From Acinetobacter higginsii (GTDB lineage: Bacteria > Pseudomonadota > Gammaproteobacteria > Pseudomonadales > Moraxellaceae): DNA of 64,000 bases. Shown here one piece after another: positions 61,129-64,000 of this stretch (position 1 is its first letter; every line of letters starts with the position of its first letter). Where the stretch lies: NCBI RefSeq assembly GCF_000369525.1, contig NZ_KB850072.1:2537387-2601386 (forward strand), read 5' to 3'. The notes beneath the pieces are model-generated. The model saw nothing but the letters and a program-made list of their open reading frames with translations. It was not told the DNA's origin and searched no databases. Both the position numbers and the translations under genes were made by a program.

Positions 61129-62542
61129 GTTCATCATCCTGTGTTTTGGTTATATCTGTTGAAGCGATATTCTGAGTTGGAAATAAATAGGGCTCAAGCT
61201 GTGGCAACATCAGTTCCATATTGCGTCCAATCGCCCACTGAGGCTCAGAAGGTTCTACGCCCTGTGCAATTTCCCATTTGGTTACCGTTTGCTTAGCCTG
61301 TTCAAATGCAGTTTTCATTGAATATTGTTCGCGCATCGCCAAATCAAAGAACGCTCGACCAAAATAAGTATAATCCGCTTCATTATTACAGCCAAATGAG
61401 GTTTTATCCGCAGCAGATGCGGTAATAATTAAAGTATCAGGTGACTGTAATGCAGGAATAAAACTACCAGAATAACAGGCTGAAATCACGATCACACGCC
61501 AGCGAATCCCCGATTTATCCAAGGTTTCTCTTAACCATTTAGGATCAACCTGATCTAAATCCAGAGGTGCATTTTCAATTTCAAAATGATTACGCTCACC
61601 ATGTGAGGTCATATACAGAAACAAGACATCACTATCCCGATTCATTTGCTGGCCAATACGACGTAAAGCCAATTCCATACTGGTTTTAGAGGCAATGGGA
61701 ACATCTAAGCGTGTTGCAGGATTATTAATCAGCATAATCGAGCGCCCGAAAGTGCCAAAACGCGTATCAAACTGTTCTCTTATCCGCTCAATTTCAGATT
61801 TAAACACATCCACATAGCTATCACCTGCCACCCCCATAAAGTACCAATGACTTTTGGCGATATCACCATATTGAATCTGATCCAACGCTTTATCTAACAA
61901 ATGACTTTGTGCATAGAAAGCATCTTCAGCAAAACTTGGCGGCGTTGCTTCAACTTTCCAAATCGGCTGATCTTTCACTGAAAGCTGCCAAACCACCATA
62001 GTGGCAATGGTTGCGACAAAAACCAAGGCACGTTCCCACCACGGCCAATTCAAGGCACGTGAAAAAACCCAGATCACAGCCAAACTTTGCCAAACAAACA
62101 GTCCAACAAATAAGGGGGGCAGGAAGCCGTTATAAATACTGTCAGGAATAAAATTGAGATAGCCGTTCGAGCCCAAATACTGAATGATGCATTGCAACAG
62201 TAGAATATTGGTATCCAGCACCAACCATAACAAGGCAGGTACCAGCATCAGACGCGGTTGGTTCATGCGTTGCGAAAGGAAAATACCGACAATGAGCGCA
62301 ATAAACGGCCAAAGCGCATAACCAATCAGACCTTGGGAGTTAAACTCTCCCACTTGCCCAGCCACCAACCAGCTATATAAAGAGTTGGTACATCCTCCGA
62401 GAACTCCCCAAATAATCAGTTGGGTAATCGAGGGATGAACGATCTGTAAGGAGCGACGTGACCCGAGGAACAACCACATTCCAGCAATTTGGTTACTTTT
62501 AAAATCATGCCAGATATTAATAGAGGGTTTGAGGTCGATCAT
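61097..62542 (-). CDS. Membrane-anchored peptidase C13 (caspase/legumain-like) protein
   Basis: 481 residues. The N-terminal half has five to six membrane helices (about residues 41-60, 72-90, 99-120, 140-160 and 170-186), ending near VKDQPIWKVE. The C-terminal soluble domain (about 215-440) has the catalytic dyad H314 in LYMTSHGERN and C356 in VISACYSGSF, the clan CD arrangement. The surrounding NFGRSIMLINN-like GTFGRSIMLINNP and SADKTSFGCNNEADYTYFG fit bacterial C13 proteins. Substrate unknown. It overlaps fghA at its 3' end in the same direction, so the two are probably co-transcribed. Confidence 0.85.
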   Translation of the reverse strand: MIDLKPSINIWHDFKSNQIAGMWLFLGSRRSLQIVHPSITQLIIWGVLGGCTNSLYSWLVAGQVGEFNSQGLIGYALWPFIALIVGIFLSQRMNQPRLMLVPALLWLVLDTNILLLQCIIQYLGSNGYLNFIPDSIYNGFLPPLFVGLFVWQSLAVIWVFSRALNWPWWERALVFVATIATMVVWQLSVKDQPIWKVEATPPSFAEDAFYAQSHLLDKALDQIQYGDIAKSHWYFMGVAGDSYVDVFKSEIERIREQFDTRFGTFGRSIMLINNPATRLDVPIASKTSMELALRRIGQQMNRDSDVLFLYMTSHGERNHFEIENAPLDLDQVDPKWLRETLDKSGIRWRVIVISACYSGSFIPALQSPDTLIITASAADKTSFGCNNEADYTYFGRAFFDLAMREQYSMKTAFEQAKQTVTKWEIAQGVEPSEPQWAIGRNMELMLPQLEPYLFPTQNIASTDITKTQDDEHAATAKKPLF

Positions 62543-62745
62543 AAAATTCTTCGGGAGTTTCTCTTTTCAAGCCTAAACTGAAAATATGCCATTCTAATCA
62601 TTGAATGGACAGTACTTTTCCTAAAAGACGCGATGCGTGACTGTAGTGTAAGCTCGACAAGAATTTTTTAGCAATCATGCTTTTGCACTATATCACAAAT
62701 CTTTACCGAGCATTGACGCAAGCCAAACAATCATTCAATTCTGAT

Positions 62746-63555
62746 TCAAATTTGACCTTTTGGAAAATAGGCATCAAAACGGCAGGCATCACCGAGCCAT
62801 TGATGATCAGGGGTTTGATCTGCCAGATAAACGGCATGGCGTGGACGCTTCACAATGACACGTTTGGCAATTTTCTGCGCTAGATGTAGCAGCTGATCGC
62901 CTAAATCCATCTCGCCATCTTCAGGCAACAACATATGCAACAATTGCATTTGTTTTTTGACTTGTGCCTGTTTTTTGACTGCTTGTTGATTCTGATCACG
63001 CTGTGGGAACATTGGATCTAAATACACCACATCCACCTGCTCGCCTTGCTGACCTAATTGCTGTAAATAGGTATTGGAATCTGCATAAATCAGCTCAATC
63101 CGCTGCATACAGCTTTGTAAAAAGGGATCTTGCTCAGCGTTGGCTTTGCTATATTCCAATAGCACAAACAGAATCGGATGGCGCTCAATTAAACGAACAT
63201 CCGCCCCCAGATAGGCCATCAATAAACTGTCATGACCTAAACCTGCGGTGGCATCAATTAAGGTTGGCTTTTCACCCAACTGACAGGCTCTGGCAATCAT
63301 TTCAGATTTCAGGCTAGCTCTTTTCAGACGAGGAATTTCAGCACGCCAATCAGGTTGCATTTTCATGCCATTGGCAGCGAGACTGAGTCCATCCTCATCC
63401 AAAATCAATACCATGTCAGGATTCAAACGTAAAAAACGTGCATTAATCTTTTCTACAACTTGCCCATTGAGCTGTACATTCAGCTCAGCTAAACGTGTTT
63501 GCAATTGCAGAAATTGCTGCTCACATTCCGCTGGATACCAACATCGCATTTGCAT
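62746..63555 (-). CDS. rsmJ: 16S rRNA (guanine1516-N2)-methyltransferase
   Basis: SAM-dependent enzyme that methylates G1516 of 16S rRNA. SAM-binding motif I is LIDATAGLGHDSLLMAYLGA, and the acidic residue in VRLIERHP and the catalytic-region DVVYLDPMFPQRDQ are characteristic of RsmJ. The ATG at 63555 overlaps the uppP stop (TAATG), giving 269 residues and translational coupling; an earlier in-frame ATG at 63582 would add nine. The C-terminal VKRPRHAVYLADQTP is also typical. Followed by a 203-base gap without a gene. Confidence 0.93.
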   Translation of the reverse strand: MQMRCWYPAECEQQFLQLQTRLAELNVQLNGQVVEKINARFLRLNPDMVLILDEDGLSLAANGMKMQPDWRAEIPRLKRASLKSEMIARACQLGEKPTLIDATAGLGHDSLLMAYLGADVRLIERHPILFVLLEYSKANAEQDPFLQSCMQRIELIYADSNTYLQQLGQQGEQVDVVYLDPMFPQRDQNQQAVKKQAQVKKQMQLLHMLLPEDGEMDLGDQLLHLAQKIAKRVIVKRPRHAVYLADQTPDHQWLGDACRFDAYFPKGQI

Positions 63556-64000
63556 TACCAATGCACCCAACCAGTCCACCATGTTGCCAAGATAAATAAG
63601 CCAAATACAATGCGGTAGTAAGCAAATGCGGTGAAGTCATGCTTAGATACATAACGAATCAAAGCGCGAATCACCACCAAAGCTGAAACAAAGGCAACAA
63701 TGATACCGACAGCTAACACTGCCATATCATTACTGTGCAATTCATGACGCATCTTGTACATATCCAGTAAGCCTGCACCCATCAGCACTGGAATCCCTAA
63801 AAAGAAGGAAAACTCAGCTGCCGCTTTACGTGATACGCCTAAGAATAATGAGCCAATAATGGTCGAGCCTGAACGAGACGTTCCGGGAATCAAAGCCAGA
63901 CACTGAATCAAACCAATTAAAGTCGCTTGCTTAAAACTCAGATCATCCACTTCTTGAGTGACAATCTGATGTGGACGACGTTCCGCCCATAAAATAATAA
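63555..64000 (-). CDS. uppP: Undecaprenyl-diphosphatase (partial, 5' end outside window)
   Basis: Integral membrane phosphatase that recycles undecaprenyl pyrophosphate for cell-wall synthesis (BacA). The frame is open to the right edge, including WAERRPHQIVTQEVDDL beyond the apparent internal GTG, so the N-terminus is cut off. The catalytic motif PGTSRSGSTII and GVSRKAAAEFSFFLGIPVLMGAG are intact, and four helices remain. It overlaps the start of rsmJ, forming an operon. Confidence 0.95.
   Translation of the reverse strand, partial: IILWAERRPHQIVTQEVDDLSFKQATLIGLIQCLALIPGTSRSGSTIIGSLFLGVSRKAAAEFSFFLGIPVLMGAGLLDMYKMRHELHSNDMAVLAVGIIVAFVSALVVIRALIRYVSKHDFTAFAYYRIVFGLFILATWWTGWVHW

Overview
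The window looks like a chromosomal segment of an Acinetobacter species (Gammaproteobacteria, Moraxellaceae). The basis is family recognition rather than a database search. It has a fused nuoCD inside the nuo operon, a BfmRS two-component pair, a betT/betT/betI/betB/betA osmoprotection locus, the MesD/MesX oxygen-dependent methionine synthase pair, an nadV-prs-nrtR NAD salvage locus and AT-rich intergenic DNA. Most of it is ordinary core or lineage-specific chromosome. The accessory material is concentrated at 18.4-22.1 kb and 45.7-48.7 kb.

Layout. 1-8484 (minus): nuoA-B-CD-E-F-G-H, the 5' part of the complex I operon, with nuoH cut by the window edge. 8.9-13.3 kb: a membrane GGDEF cyclase, a small unknown protein, then bfmR-bfmS (minus). 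13.3-18.4 kb: class Ia ribonucleotide reductase nrdA, a predicted 43-residue membrane peptide and nrdB. Upstream of nrdA lie a consensus DnaA box and two tandem NrdR-like boxes. 18.6-22.1 kb: an AT-rich two-gene cassette, a Mrr-like nuclease fused to a P-loop NTPase plus a multi-pass membrane protein. This is my best candidate for an undescribed defence system. 22.2-26.0 kb: a TetR regulator, a strongly structured non-coding RNA candidate with its own promoter, a flavin reductase, mesD and mesX. 26.6-30.0 kb: mqo, an MFS exporter and a small membrane protein. 30.1-38.9 kb: two BCCT choline transporters, BetI and its operator, BetB, BetA and an outer-membrane protein. 38.9-43.9 kb: an alcohol dehydrogenase and the NAD salvage locus with its NrtR sensor.

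44-49.2 kb: a GMC oxidoreductase, a frameshifted NERD-domain gene, a DMT permease and a T6SS cargo island. The island is a frameshifted PAAR gene, a Tae4-type amidase and a membrane protein in the immunity position. It is followed by a four-tRNA operon (Pro-Arg-His-Pro) with a strong promoter. 49.2-52.9 kb: nadA, argJ, ogt and the guanidinium exporter gdx under a guanidine-II (mini-ykkC) riboswitch. 53-57.6 kb: two linked unknown genes and a copper-resistance operon whose CopA carries 105-bp tandem repeats coding Met/His-rich segments. 57.8-57.9 kb: five DnaA-box-like 9-mers at an exact 12-bp pitch. 57.9-64 kb: rpe, a DUF2218 protein, an OmpA-domain lipoprotein, fghA overlapping a membrane caspase-like (C13) protease, rsmJ and the 3' part of uppP.

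The genes support aerobic respiration (Nuo, Mqo), dNTP supply tied to replication, choline-to-betaine osmoprotection, NAD synthesis by two routes (nadA de novo, nadV salvage) and envelope or metal stress responses. No complete insertion sequence, prophage, CRISPR array or rRNA operon was seen.
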